NCBI RefSeq assembly: GCF_030709675.1
Contig: NZ_JAUZQD010000005.1
Coordinates: 62,001 to 126,000 of the forward strand
Source of the DNA: Symbioplanes lichenis
GTDB taxonomy: Bacteria; Actinomycetota; Actinomycetes; Mycobacteriales; Micromonosporaceae
Length of the DNA stretch: 64,000 nucleotides
Direction of reading: 5' to 3'
Numbering within the stretch: position 1 is the stretch's first letter; every line of letters begins with the position of its first letter. The notes below the pieces were generated by a model, which was not told the DNA's origin, did no database searches, and worked only from the letters and a program-made list of their open reading frames with translations. A program made the translations under genes and the position numbers. Below are positions 1 to 8,851 of the stretch, piece after piece.

Positions 1-1630
1 CGCGATGCCCGGCAAGCAGATGGCCATCGACGCCGACCTCAACGCCGGTCTCATCGACGAGGCCGAGGCCAAGAAGCGCCGGGCCGACGTGGCCGCCGAG
101 GCCGACTTCTACGGCGCCATGGACGGCGGGTCCAAGTTCGTCAAGGGCGACGCCATCGCGGCCATCATCATCACGGTCATCAACCTGGTGGGCGGCTTCG
201 CGGTCGGCATCCTGCAGCAAGGCATGGCGCCGGCCGAGGCGATGAACCTCTACAGTCTGCTGACCATCGGCGACGGCCTGGTGTCGCAGATCCCGGCGCT
301 GCTGCTGTCGGTGGCGACCGGTCTGATCACGACCCGCTCGGCCACCTCCGGCGACATGGGTACGAGCGTCACCGCCCAGCTCGGGCAGAACAAGCTCGCC
401 CTGCGCATCGCCGGCGGCGCGGCCCTCGGGCTCTGCGTCATCCCCGGACTGCCCAAGGTGCCGTTCCTGATCATCGGCGCGACCGTGCTGCTGATCGCGC
501 AGAAGATCAAGGACCCCCTGCCCGAGGAGGCGGCCGGGGCGGCGGGCGTGCCCGAGCCGGAGCGGCCGGCGCCCGACTCGCCGGAGCAGCTGCTGGGCGA
601 GATGCGGGTCGACCCGCTGGAGCTCGCGCTGTCGCCGGACTTGGTGGACCTCGTCGACACCAACGGCGGCGACCTGCTCGACCGCGTACGCGCCCTGCGC
701 CGCAAGATGGCCCTGGAGCTGGGCATCATCATGCCGCCCGTCCGCACCCGCGACGACCTGGACCTGCCCCTGTCCTCGTACGCGATCCGCATCTCCGGCG
801 TCGATGCCGGCAGCGGTCAGGCGCCGCCCGGCACGGTGCTGGCGATCGGCGACAGCCTCCAGGCGTTGCCGGGGCGGGCCGGCGTCGAGCCGGTGTTCGG
901 CCTGGCCGGCAAGTGGGTGCCGGCCGAGCTGCACTACCAGGCGGAGCTGAGCGGGGCCACGGTCGTCGACCGGGCCTCGGTGATCATCACGCACCTGGCC
1001 GAGATCGTCCGGCAGAACGCCAGCCGCCTCCTCGGCCGCGAGGACGTCCGGAACCTGACCGAGATGGTCAAGCGCACCCACCCGGTCGTGGTGGAGGAGC
1101 TGACCCCGAGCCTGCTCAGCCTGGGTCAGGTGCAGAAGGTCCTGCAGGCGCTGCTCGACGAGGGCGTCCCGATCCGCGACCTGGTCCGCATCTTCGAGTC
1201 GCTGTCGCTGCGCGCGAAGGTGTCGGTCGACCACGACGGCCTGGTCGAGGCGGCTCGCTCGGCGCTGGGCCCGGCCATCGCCGCCCAGTACGCGGCCCAG
1301 GGCCGGCTGACCGTGATCACCCTCGACCCGATGCTGGAGCAGGGGCTGCTCGAGTCGCTGCGCCCCAGCGAGACCGGTGCCTTCATGGCGATCGACGGGA
1401 TGCGGGCCGAGGCGATCGTGAGCGAAGCCGGCCGGCTCGTCGAGGCCGCCGAGCAGTCCGGCATCACCCCGGTGCTGGCCTGCTCCCCGCAGCTGCGGCT
1501 GCCACTGATGCGTCTCCTGCGCGCCGGCTCCCGCCGGGTGCAGGTGCTGTCCTACTCGGAGATCTCCGGGTCCACCGCACAGATAGAAACCATGGGGGTG
1601 GTGAACGGTGCCTACGCGGGTGCTGCTTGA
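1..1630 (+). CDS. flhA: Flagellar export protein FlhA, 5'-truncated by window edge
   Basis: FlhA is the large membrane component of the flagellar type III export gate; its cytoplasmic domain docks chaperone-substrate complexes. The frame is open to the left edge, and the first visible residues (MPGKQMAIDADLNAGL) belong to the conserved FHIPEP region inside the family, so the true start lies outside. About 541 residues are visible: membrane helices near 49-70, 95-112 and 131-165, then a soluble domain from about 200 to the end. Full FlhA is close to 690 residues, so roughly the first 150 are missing. The stop overlaps the start of the next gene by 23 bases, indicating translational coupling. 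Family assignment is secure. Confidence 0.96.
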   Translation, partial: AMPGKQMAIDADLNAGLIDEAEAKKRRADVAAEADFYGAMDGGSKFVKGDAIAAIIITVINLVGGFAVGILQQGMAPAEAMNLYSLLTIGDGLVSQIPALLLSVATGLITTRSATSGDMGTSVTAQLGQNKLALRIAGGAALGLCVIPGLPKVPFLIIGATVLLIAQKIKDPLPEEAAGAAGVPEPERPAPDSPEQLLGEMRVDPLELALSPDLVDLVDTNGGDLLDRVRALRRKMALELGIIMPPVRTRDDLDLPLSSYAIRISGVDAGSGQAPPGTVLAIGDSLQALPGRAGVEPVFGLAGKWVPAELHYQAELSGATVVDRASVIITHLAEIVRQNASRLLGREDVRNLTEMVKRTHPVVVEELTPSLLSLGQVQKVLQALLDEGVPIRDLVRIFESLSLRAKVSVDHDGLVEAARSALGPAIAAQYAAQGRLTVITLDPMLEQGLLESLRPSETGAFMAIDGMRAEAIVSEAGRLVEAAEQSGITPVLACSPQLRLPLMRLLRAGSRRVQVLSYSEISGSTAQIETMGVVNGAYAGAA

Positions 1631-3206
1631 GGGGCCGGCCATCGAGCCGTTGCTGGCGCAGGTGCGCGACGAGTACGGCTCCTCGGTGCGGATCATCTCG
1701 GCGGACAAGGTCCGGACCGGGGGCTTCGGCGGGTTCTTCGCGAAGCAACACTACGAGCTGTCGGTCGAGGTGCCGGACGCCGACGAGCGTCCCGCCCCGG
1801 CCGCTCGCCCGGCCGCGGGCCCGGGGCTGGGCGCGCGCCCCGCACCCAAGCCGCCCGCCGCCGACGACGGGCCGCAGACGCTGGAGCAGTTGCTGGCGCG
1901 CGCGGAGTCCCGCGACCACATCGCCCCCGACGACGCCGCCGACCGGGCCACGGGCCGGGGCGCCGGACTCGACGACACCGCGGCGGCGGTCACCGGACGG
2001 CCGGCGGGCCTCGGCGGTCCCGGCCCCGGCGCCGGCCCCGAGCGCGGGCTGGCCGATCCTCAGTCGGCCTTCGCCGAGCTCATGGCCAACCTGGACCGGG
2101 CCGAGGCGAACATCGGGCCGGCGTTGCGGGCGCAGGCTCCGCCCGAGGACGACGAGCCGAAGGTGCGGCCGTTCCGGCCCGCGCAGGCGACCGGCGCCCC
2201 CGTCAACGGGGGGAGCAACGGGAAGGCCAAGCCGCTGCCGCCCGTACCGTCGCTGGCGGAGCTGATGGGGGGTCTGGGCGTGGACGAGTCCGCCGCCCCG
2301 CCGCCCCCGGCCGCGGCCCGGGCGGCGCAGAACCCGGCCCCGCCGCGGTCGCCCGCCGCGGCGTACGGGCTGGCGCCGACCTCGCCCGCGCCCGCGGCCA
2401 GCCTGGTCGAGCAGCTCGGCGGTCTGGGTCTGGACCGGCCTGCCCCGCCCACGCCGGCCGGTCCGCTCGTGACCACGCCGATGCCGCACCCGCCGATGCC
2501 CGGGATGCCGCACCAGTGGGACCAGGTCCAGCAGAACCTCCTGCGAGTCGGCATGCCGGAGGAGCTCGCCGCGCAGATCACCGGCGGTGACACGTACGCC
2601 GGCGTGCTGAGCGTGCTCGCCGCCAAGCCCTCCGCTCCCGCCGTGCCGGACGCACCCGGCGAGATCCTGGTCCTCGCCGGGGATCTCGACCACGCGTTGC
2701 CGATCGGCCGCAAGCTCTGTGAGCAGGCCGGCATGGACCAGTCGCACCTGCTGCTCGGCGGCCCGAGCGCGGCCGGCACCGGTCTGCACTCGTCGCGGAT
2801 CCTGGGCGACCCGGAGGCGGCGAAGGCGAAGGCCGAGAAGCTGCAGAACGCCGACCACGCCTGGATCGTGCTCGTGGACGCCACGGTGGGCCGCACCGAC
2901 CCGATCAAGATCGAGGACATGTGCGCGGCGCTCGGCGCGACCGCGCTGTGGGCGGTGGTGGACGCCACCCGCAAGACCGCGGACACCGCCCGTCACCTGC
3001 GGACGCTCGGCGACGTCGAGGCCCTGGTCGTGCACAACGTGGACATCACGTCGGACCCGGCGACCGTGCTCGGCCTCGACTATCCGATCGTCTCGCTGGA
3101 CGGCAAGCCGGCCAGCCCGCACTCCTGGGCCGCCATGCTCTGCGCCCGGATCGCGGCCGACGTCGCCCCGATGCCCGCCCTGCCCCGCCGGCCGCGCCGG
3201 GGGTGA
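1608..3206 (+). CDS. FlhF-like protein with a degenerate GTPase domain
   Basis: GTG start at 1608 inside the end of flhA, preceded by a G-rich Shine-Dalgarno. The first 50 or so residues (LLAQVRDEYGSSVRIIS) resemble the N-terminal region of FlhF, the SRP-type GTPase that helps place flagella, and flhF follows flhA in many bacteria. Residues about 60-340 are a long Pro/Ala/Gly-rich linker. The C-terminal 180 residues keep an SRP-GTPase-like layout (EILVLAG near 350, a VDATVGRTD stretch near 425, AVVDATRKTADT near 447). The expected P-loop GxxxxGKT is absent: the matching position reads LVLAGDLDHALPIG. It may therefore not bind GTP in the usual way. The FlhF relationship is inferred from position and weak similarity. 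Confidence 0.7.
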   Translation: MPTRVLLEGPAIEPLLAQVRDEYGSSVRIISADKVRTGGFGGFFAKQHYELSVEVPDADERPAPAARPAAGPGLGARPAPKPPAADDGPQTLEQLLARAESRDHIAPDDAADRATGRGAGLDDTAAAVTGRPAGLGGPGPGAGPERGLADPQSAFAELMANLDRAEANIGPALRAQAPPEDDEPKVRPFRPAQATGAPVNGGSNGKAKPLPPVPSLAELMGGLGVDESAAPPPPAAARAAQNPAPPRSPAAAYGLAPTSPAPAASLVEQLGGLGLDRPAPPTPAGPLVTTPMPHPPMPGMPHQWDQVQQNLLRVGMPEELAAQITGGDTYAGVLSVLAAKPSAPAVPDAPGEILVLAGDLDHALPIGRKLCEQAGMDQSHLLLGGPSAAGTGLHSSRILGDPEAAKAKAEKLQNADHAWIVLVDATVGRTDPIKIEDMCAALGATALWAVVDATRKTADTARHLRTLGDVEALVVHNVDITSDPATVLGLDYPIVSLDGKPASPHSWAAMLCARIAADVAPMPALPRRPRRG

Positions 3207-3209
3207 CCC

Positions 3210-3455
3210 GTGATCCGCCCGTCCGTCCTGCTCTTCGCGCTGCTGATCACCGCGCCGGCGCTCTACCGGTACGTGCTCGACGAGATCGACATCACCCAGG
3301 TGCTGATCCGCTTCCTGATCGCGGTGCCGGTCGCGGCGATCCTGCTGGCGGGGCTGCGCTTCGTGACGGCGGGATATGGCAAGAAGGAGGAGCCGGGCAT
3401 CCCGGTCACGCCGGAGCCCGTCGACCCCGACGGCAAGGAGTCCCCGACCGGTTAG
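3210..3455 (+). CDS. Small two-helix membrane protein, unknown function
   Basis: Starts with GTG three bases after the FlhF-like stop, so it is the last gene of the flhA operon. The 81-residue product has two predicted membrane helices (about 5-22 and 34-53) joined by an acidic loop, and a charged Pro/Glu-rich tail. I recognise no family. Its place directly behind flhA and the FlhF-like gene suggests a role in export or flagellar placement, but nothing in the sequence proves it. The end of the gene forms one arm of the terminator shared with fliI. Confidence 0.7.
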   Translation: MIRPSVLLFALLITAPALYRYVLDEIDITQVLIRFLIAVPVAAILLAGLRFVTAGYGKKEEPGIPVTPEPVDPDGKESPTG

Positions 3456-3469
3456 CCGGCCGGGGACTC
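3438..3469. terminator. Bidirectional hairpin terminator between convergent flagellar operons
   Basis: A 14-bp stem with one mismatch (GAGTCCCCGACCGG at 3438-3451 against 3456-3469) and a TTAG loop. It contains the stop codon of the small membrane gene and touches the stop of fliI, so one structure can end both converging transcripts. Confidence 0.75.
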
Positions 3470-4775
3470 AGGCGCTCGCGATCAGTTGCCGCAGCTGGGC
3501 CCAGGCCTGCTCGGCGGAGACCTTCTCGTCCAGCCCCTGCTGCAGGAACGCGAGGATCTGGGGCCAGACGGCCGTCGCGCGGTCCGCCTCGGGGTTGGTC
3601 CCCGGCACGTACGCGCCGATCTCCACCAGCTCGCGCACCTCCCGGTGCGCGGCCATCATCCGGCGCAGCTCGGTCGCGTCCGCCTTCTGCTCCTTCGTGG
3701 TGATCTTGTTGGCCACCCGGGAGATCGAGTCGAGGGCCTGGATGCTGGGGAAGTGGCCGGCCGTGGCCAGCTTGCGGTCCAGCACGATGTGACCGTCCAG
3801 GATGGAGCGCGCCGCGTCGGCGATGGGCTCGTTGTGGTCGTCGCCCTCGACCAGCACGGTGTAGAGACCGGTGATGCTGCCCCGGGCGCCGGGCCCGGCC
3901 CGCTCCAGCAGCGACGCCAGCATGGCGAAGACCGACGGCGGATAGCCGCGGGTGGCCGGGGGCTCGCCGACTGACAGGCCGACCTCGCGCTGGGCCATGG
4001 CGGCGCGGGTGACGCTGTCCATCAGCATGAGGACGTCCTGACCCTCGTCGCGGAAGTACTCGGCGATGCGCGTGGCCACGATCGGCGCCCGCAGCCGGAC
4101 CAGCGGCGGGGTGTCCGAGGTGGCGATCACCACCACCGAGCGGGCCAGGCCCTCGGGACCCAGGTCGTGCTCGATGAACTCGCGGACCTCCCGGCCGCGC
4201 TCGCCGACCAGGGCGACGACGTTGAGCTCCGCCGTGGTGCCGCGCGTGATCATCGACATCAGGGTGGACTTGCCGACACCCGAGCCGGCGAAGATGCCGA
4301 TGCGCTGGCCGCGGCCGCACGGGACGAGCGTGTCCAGCACCCGTACGCCCAAGGGCATCGGCGCGTCGACCAGCTGGCGTTCCATGGCCGACGGCGGGGC
4401 GGCCTCGATGCTGACCATCTCGCCGCGCAGGGGCGGCCCGCCGTCCATCGGCCGGCCCAGCCCGTCGAGGATGCGCCCGCGCAGGTCGGGGCCGACGGCG
4501 ACGCGCAGCGGCCCGCCGGTGGAGGTGACCGGGGTGCCCGTACCGAGGCCGGCGATCGGCCCCAGCGGCAGGCAGGAGAGGCGCTCGCCGTCAAGGGCGG
4601 CCACCTCCGCCAGTACGGCGTCCTCGCCCTCGCCCATCTGCAGCAGATCGCCGACCCGGGCGTCCAGGCCGCTCACGGTGACCCGCAGGCCGACCGCCCC
4701 GGTGACCTTGCCCCGGCTCAGCGGCTGGGCGGCGGCCAGCGCGGCGTTGATGCGGTTGCGGAAGACGTCGGTCAC
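3468..4775 (-). CDS. fliI: Flagellum-specific ATPase FliI
   Basis: FliI is the export ATPase, related to the F1 beta subunit, that works with FliH at the base of the flagellar export gate. The 435-residue product is full length. Walker A is GSGVGKST with the lysine at 169, and the Walker B region is DVLMLMDSVTR with Asp near 254. The catalytic VGERGREV motif (190-198) is also present. It is the last gene of the flgB-to-fliI operon, and its start overlaps the fliH stop by four bases. No fliJ follows; the operon ends here at the shared terminator. Confidence 0.97.
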   Translation of the reverse strand: MTDVFRNRINAALAAAQPLSRGKVTGAVGLRVTVSGLDARVGDLLQMGEGEDAVLAEVAALDGERLSCLPLGPIAGLGTGTPVTSTGGPLRVAVGPDLRGRILDGLGRPMDGGPPLRGEMVSIEAAPPSAMERQLVDAPMPLGVRVLDTLVPCGRGQRIGIFAGSGVGKSTLMSMITRGTTAELNVVALVGERGREVREFIEHDLGPEGLARSVVVIATSDTPPLVRLRAPIVATRIAEYFRDEGQDVLMLMDSVTRAAMAQREVGLSVGEPPATRGYPPSVFAMLASLLERAGPGARGSITGLYTVLVEGDDHNEPIADAARSILDGHIVLDRKLATAGHFPSIQALDSISRVANKITTKEQKADATELRRMMAAHREVRELVEIGAYVPGTNPEADRATAVWPQILAFLQQGLDEKVSAEQAWAQLRQLIASA

Positions 4776-5467
4776 AGTCGCAGTGCTTCCTTCGCTCGCT
4801 GCACGGCGGCGGCGATGGACGCGTCCACGGTCGTCGTGCCGGTCTCGGCGACGGCGTCACCCGGGCGCAGGCCCGGGTCGGGGCGCAGGTGCACCGGCCG
4901 TCCTTCGTAGTCGTAGTCGGCGTCGCCCGCCGCACCGACCAGGTTGCGGAAGTCGTCCGGGTGCAGGCTGACCACGATCTCGCCCTGCTCCGGCGCCGCG
5001 TTCATCGCCCGGCGCAGCGCCGCCGCGGCCCGGCCCTCGGCGTCGTCCAAGGCCCGGCCGATGATGGCCTCCGCCAGCTCGAACGCGTGCGCGAGCACGG
5101 CCTCCTGCAGCTCGTGCAGGGTCGGCATGAGCTGGGACTCGAGCCCGGTCACGGCCCGGCCGAGCGCGTTGATCGACTGCGCGAGCGCGGTGGCCCGGCG
5201 CTGCTCGTGCGCGTGTTCCACGGCCCGCACGCGCTCGGCGGCGGCTTCCGCCTCGATGGCGGCCGCGCGCTGGCCCTGGGCCCACCCCTCGGCATAGCCG
5301 GCGGTACGCGCCTCCTGCTTGGCCCGCTCGACCGGCGCGCTGTCGACGGGGACGCCGCGGCGCAGGTCGACGCCGAACGAGACCGCGGTGGCCGACTGCG
5401 CCACCGAGCCCCGCAGCACCGGCCGCTCGGGCCGTTCCTCAGGCGACGAGCTCATCGGCCTCGCCAC
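4772..5467 (-). CDS. fliH: Flagellar assembly protein FliH
   Basis: Predicted regulator and stator-like partner of the FliI ATPase. The 231-residue product has an Ala/Glu/Arg-rich helical N-terminal half (about 45-130) expected to form a coiled coil, and a C-terminal half with EIVVSLHPDDFRNL typical of the FliH/V-type E-subunit fold. The start overlaps the fliG C-terminal codons by 29 bases, and the stop overlaps the fliI start. The assignment rests on position between fliG and fliI plus this C-terminal signature, as FliH proteins are poorly conserved. Confidence 0.9.
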   Translation of the reverse strand: MARPMSSSPEERPERPVLRGSVAQSATAVSFGVDLRRGVPVDSAPVERAKQEARTAGYAEGWAQGQRAAAIEAEAAAERVRAVEHAHEQRRATALAQSINALGRAVTGLESQLMPTLHELQEAVLAHAFELAEAIIGRALDDAEGRAAAALRRAMNAAPEQGEIVVSLHPDDFRNLVGAAGDADYDYEGRPVHLRPDPGLRPGDAVAETGTTTVDASIAAAVQRAKEALRL

Positions 5468-6464
5468 CGCGCTGGATCTCGATCTGGCCGGAGTCCTCCA
5501 GCGAGCGGATGACCGACACGACCTTCTGCTGGGCCTCCTCGACCATCTTGACCTTGACCGGGCCCATGAGGTCCATCTCCTCGATGAGGTTCTCGCGGCC
5601 GCGCTCGGACAGGTTCTTGGTGACCTTGTCGCGCACCTCCTCGCCGACGCCCTTGAGGGCGAGGGCGAGGTCGGACGGCTCGACCTGGCGCAGCACCAGC
5701 TGGATGGCGCGGTCCTCGAGGCTGGTGATGTCCTCGAACATGAACATCCGGCGCCGGATCTCCTCGGCGATCTCCGGGTTGCGCGCCTCCAGGGCCTCGA
5801 GGATGAGGCGCTCGGTGGTGCGGTCGGCCCGGTTGATGATGTCCACCAGCGGGTCGAGGCCGCCGACCGTGGACAGCTCGTCGGGCTGCAGGACGGTCGA
5901 CAGCTTGCGCTGCAGGGCCAGCTCGACCTGCCGGATGACGTCCGGCGACGTACGGTCCATGACCGCGATCCGGTGCGCGACGTCCGACTGCACCTCGGGG
6001 GCGAGCCCGGACAGGATCGACGACGCCAGGGCCGACGGGATGTGGGCGAGGACCAGCGCGATCGTCTGCGGGTGCTCGTACTGCACGTACGAGAGCAGTT
6101 GCCGGGGGTCGGCGTGGCTCAGGAAGTTGAACGGCATGTCCGTCATCGACGCCTGCAGCCGGTCGAGGATCAGCTGGGCCCGCTCGGTGCCCAGCGACGC
6201 CTCGAGCAGCTCGCGGGCATAGGCCATGCCGCCCGCGCCGGCGTGCTTGGTCGTCGCCAGCGCGTAGAACTCGTCGATGACGTCGACCACGACCTCCGGC
6301 TCGAGCTTGCCGAGGCGGGCGATCTCCGCCGACAGCTCCTCGACCTCGGTCTCGCTCATGTTGGCGAGGACCCGGGTCGAGTACTCCTTGCCCATCCGGA
6401 CCAGCAGGATGGCGGCTTTCCGCAGGCCGGTCATGGAGCCCGTGCTGAGTGCCGGGGTGGTCAA
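5439..6464 (-). CDS. fliG: Flagellar motor switch protein FliG
   Basis: FliG forms the rotor ring that receives torque from the stators and binds FliF at its N-terminus. The 341-residue product is full length. The conserved EHPQ motif that contacts FliM is at 130-133, and the C-terminal torque domain (about 230-330) carries the expected run of charged residues around EDITSLEDRAIQ and DLMGPVKVKMVEEAQ. It follows fliF after a 41-base gap and overlaps fliH. Confidence 0.97.
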   Translation of the reverse strand: MTTPALSTGSMTGLRKAAILLVRMGKEYSTRVLANMSETEVEELSAEIARLGKLEPEVVVDVIDEFYALATTKHAGAGGMAYARELLEASLGTERAQLILDRLQASMTDMPFNFLSHADPRQLLSYVQYEHPQTIALVLAHIPSALASSILSGLAPEVQSDVAHRIAVMDRTSPDVIRQVELALQRKLSTVLQPDELSTVGGLDPLVDIINRADRTTERLILEALEARNPEIAEEIRRRMFMFEDITSLEDRAIQLVLRQVEPSDLALALKGVGEEVRDKVTKNLSERGRENLIEEMDLMGPVKVKMVEEAQQKVVSVIRSLEDSGQIEIQRGGEADELVA

Positions 6465-6505
6465 TGCGGTTCCTCCCTGAACCTGTTCCTACATGGGAAA
6501 GCCGA

Positions 6506-8107
6506 CTAGCGGCCGGCGCCGAGCCAGCCGCGCAGCAGGGCGGCCATCTCCTCGGGCTGGTCCTCGACCATCTGCTCGATCTCGCGCTGCCGCTCCTCGA
6601 GGGCCTCGTGGGTGGCGTTCGCCGCCTCGATCGCGGGGTTGGGGATGGCCGCGTTGAGCTGGGCCAGCCGCTGCTGCTCCAGGGCCGACTGCATCTCCTC
6701 CAGGTGCTGGAGCTCGGCCGGGGTCAGCGACTTGCGCTTCTTCTGCTTCCGGCTCCAGCGCCAGGCCAGGAAGATCAGGAAGAGCACGACCAGGGCCATG
6801 GCCGCCGTCTTGATCAGCGAGGTCTGCTTGGCGGCGGTCTCCGCGGCGGTCGCCTGGGCGAGCGCGTCCTTCGCGGCCGTGGCGGCGCTGGTGTCGAAGG
6901 GCATCGCGCTGACGGCGATGGTGTCGCCCCGGGTCGCGTCGATGCCGGCCGCGGCGCTGACCAGCTGCTGCACGTCAGCCTGGTTCACCGCGCCGGCGGT
7001 CGTGGCGTCGAGCAGCACGGAGACGCTGAGCCGCTCGATGCTGCCCGGGGCCGCGTTGCGCGTCTCGGTGGTCTCGTTGACCGCGTTGTTGCGCGTGGTG
7101 CTGGTGTTCTCGTACTGGCCGGTCCCCGAGGAGCTGGTGGTGCCGTTGGGCACCTGGATGTTGTCCGGGCCGAGCACGCCCCCGCTGCCGTTGCCGTTGC
7201 CGTTGTATGCCTCGCGGCTGATGCTCTCGGCGAGGGCGGCGACGGACGGGTCCGACGAGTAGCTCTTCGTGGTCGTCTGCGTCTGGTCGAAGTCCAGCTG
7301 GGCGGTGGTCGTGACGACCGAGTGACCCGGGCCCACCACGGCGTCCAGCATGTTCTGCAACGAGGAGTTGAGCCGGTTCTGGAACTGCACGGTCGGCGAG
7401 TCGTCGCCGCTGCCGCCGCTGCTCGCCACGGCCTGACCGCCGCCGGCCGACAGGATCTTGCCGTCCGCGCCCGCCACGGTCACCTGCGTGGGGTCGAGCC
7501 CCTCGACGCTCGAGGCGACCAGGTTGACGATCGCCTGCACCTGCTCGTTGCTCAGCGGCTGGCTGGCCGAGGATTGCACCAGCACGGACGCGGTGGTCTT
7601 GTTCTGGTCGTCGGCGAAGACGTCCTTCTGGGGCATGACCAGGTGCACGGTCGCCGCCTCGACGCCGTCGATCGACTTGATGGTGTTGGACAGCTCGCCC
7701 TCGAGGGCCCGCTGATAGTTGGTGTGCTGCATGAAGTCGCTCGTGGTGATGCCCTGCTGGTCGAGCAGCGCGTAGCCCGTGTCGGACTCGCCGGGCAGGC
7801 CCTCGCCGGACAGCTGCAGCCGGAGGTCGTACACCTGGTCCTGCGGCACCATGATCGTGCCGCCGCCGTTCGCCAGCTCGTAGGGCGTGCCGGTCTTCTG
7901 CAGCGACTCGACGATCGCGCTGGCGTCCTTGCTCGACAGGTTGCTGAAGAGCGGCGCGTACGACGGCTTGGCGGCCCAGGTCGCGAAGAAGTAACCGCCG
8001 ATGGCGAGCGCGAGGATGGCCGCGATCGTGACGGTCTTCTGGCCGGGGGTGAAGGACTTGAACGTGTCGCCGACCTTGCGGACCGGCGCGGGGAGACGGT
8101 CCGTCAT
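6506..8107 (-). CDS. fliF: Flagellar MS-ring protein FliF
   Basis: FliF builds the membrane-embedded MS ring on which the rotor and export gate assemble. The 533-residue product has the standard two-helix topology: a first membrane segment at about 24-44 and a second at about 429-450, flanking a large extracytoplasmic region with the YscJ/FliF ring-building motifs. The final 80 residues are a charged cytoplasmic tail expected to bind FliG, encoded next. It starts one base after the fliE stop. The extracytoplasmic part is rich in Ser/Thr/Gly between about 230 and 330. Confidence 0.97.
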   Translation of the reverse strand: MTDRLPAPVRKVGDTFKSFTPGQKTVTIAAILALAIGGYFFATWAAKPSYAPLFSNLSSKDASAIVESLQKTGTPYELANGGGTIMVPQDQVYDLRLQLSGEGLPGESDTGYALLDQQGITTSDFMQHTNYQRALEGELSNTIKSIDGVEAATVHLVMPQKDVFADDQNKTTASVLVQSSASQPLSNEQVQAIVNLVASSVEGLDPTQVTVAGADGKILSAGGGQAVASSGGSGDDSPTVQFQNRLNSSLQNMLDAVVGPGHSVVTTTAQLDFDQTQTTTKSYSSDPSVAALAESISREAYNGNGNGSGGVLGPDNIQVPNGTTSSSGTGQYENTSTTRNNAVNETTETRNAAPGSIERLSVSVLLDATTAGAVNQADVQQLVSAAAGIDATRGDTIAVSAMPFDTSAATAAKDALAQATAAETAAKQTSLIKTAAMALVVLFLIFLAWRWSRKQKKRKSLTPAELQHLEEMQSALEQQRLAQLNAAIPNPAIEAANATHEALEERQREIEQMVEDQPEEMAALLRGWLGAGR

Positions 8108-8108
8108 G

Positions 8109-8453
8109 TTACGCCTGCATCCTCATGATCTCCTGGAACGCCTCGACGGCCTTGTTCCGGATGGCCATGGTGAGCTGGAGGCCGAGGGCGGCCTCGGTGG
8201 AAGCCATGGTGTACTGCGCCGGGTCCTGCAGCGTGCCGTTGGCCACCTGGACGGCCAGGTCGCCGGCCTTCGACTGGGAGGCCTGGACGCTTTCGAGACC
8301 CTTGGACAGCATGCTGGCGAAGTCGCCGTTGGGGCCGGTCGCCGCCTCGGCGCCGGTGGCGGCCGACGCGCCGGAGACGCCGCTGAGACCCTGGACCGCG
8401 CTCAGACCGCTGACCGCGCTGAGCCCGCTGATGCCGCTGATGGGAGAGGTCAT
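8109..8453 (-). CDS. fliE: Flagellar hook-basal body protein FliE
   Basis: FliE links the MS ring to the proximal rod. I placed the start at the ATG at 8453, giving 114 residues (MTSPISG...). The open frame continues upstream only as a shadow of flgC. The C-terminal half has the FliE pattern TEAALGLQLTMAIRNK followed by a helix ending EIMRMQA. The N-terminal 45 residues are a Ser/Gly/Ala repeat-like stretch (GLSAVSGLSAVQGLSG) of low complexity. It sits between flgC and fliF with gaps of two and one bases. Confidence 0.93.
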   Translation of the reverse strand: MTSPISGISGLSAVSGLSAVQGLSGVSGASAATGAEAATGPNGDFASMLSKGLESVQASQSKAGDLAVQVANGTLQDPAQYTMASTEAALGLQLTMAIRNKAVEAFQEIMRMQA

Positions 8454-8455
8454 GA

Positions 8456-8851
8456 TCAGGCCTTCCCGAGGTTGATGGCGGCCTGGTAGGACTCGCGCGC
8501 CCGGTCGACGACCGACAGGTTCGCCTGGTACGCGCGCTGGGCCATCATGAGCTGGGCCATCTGGCTGCCGAGGTCGATGTCCGGGCGGCGCACGTAGCCC
8601 TCGGTGTCGGCCAGCGGGTTGTCCGGCTCGTAGGCGAGCTGGCCCTCGGCGCTGCCGTAGGCGATGCCGCCGACCTGGGCGCCGTTGCCGTCCTGGGCCT
8701 CCTGGGCCACGACATACCGGGCCTGGAAGGCGCTCTCGGAGGTCCGGCTGACGTTGTCGATGTTGGCGATGTTGTCGGAGACCGCGTCGAGCCACTTGCG
8801 GTAGACGGTGACGCCGCTGCCGGCCACCCCGATCGCGTTGAACGTGCTCAT
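8456..8851 (-). CDS. flgC: Flagellar rod protein FlgC
   Basis: Proximal rod subunit. The 131-residue product has the N-terminal rod signature NAIGVAGSGVTVYRKWLDA followed by SDNIAN, and the C-terminal MAQRAYQANLSVV helix shared by rod, hook and filament axial proteins. The start ATG overlaps the flgB stop by one base (TGATG), so the two are translated in a coupled way. Confidence 0.96.
   Translation of the reverse strand: MSTFNAIGVAGSGVTVYRKWLDAVSDNIANIDNVSRTSESAFQARYVVAQEAQDGNGAQVGGIAYGSAEGQLAYEPDNPLADTEGYVRRPDIDLGSQMAQLMMAQRAYQANLSVVDRARESYQAAINLGKA

Noticed and set aside
1464..3122. Long antisense frame opposite the FlhF-like gene
   Set aside because: Arg/Gly-rich composition typical of shadow frames, and no start signal; the + strand gene has family features.
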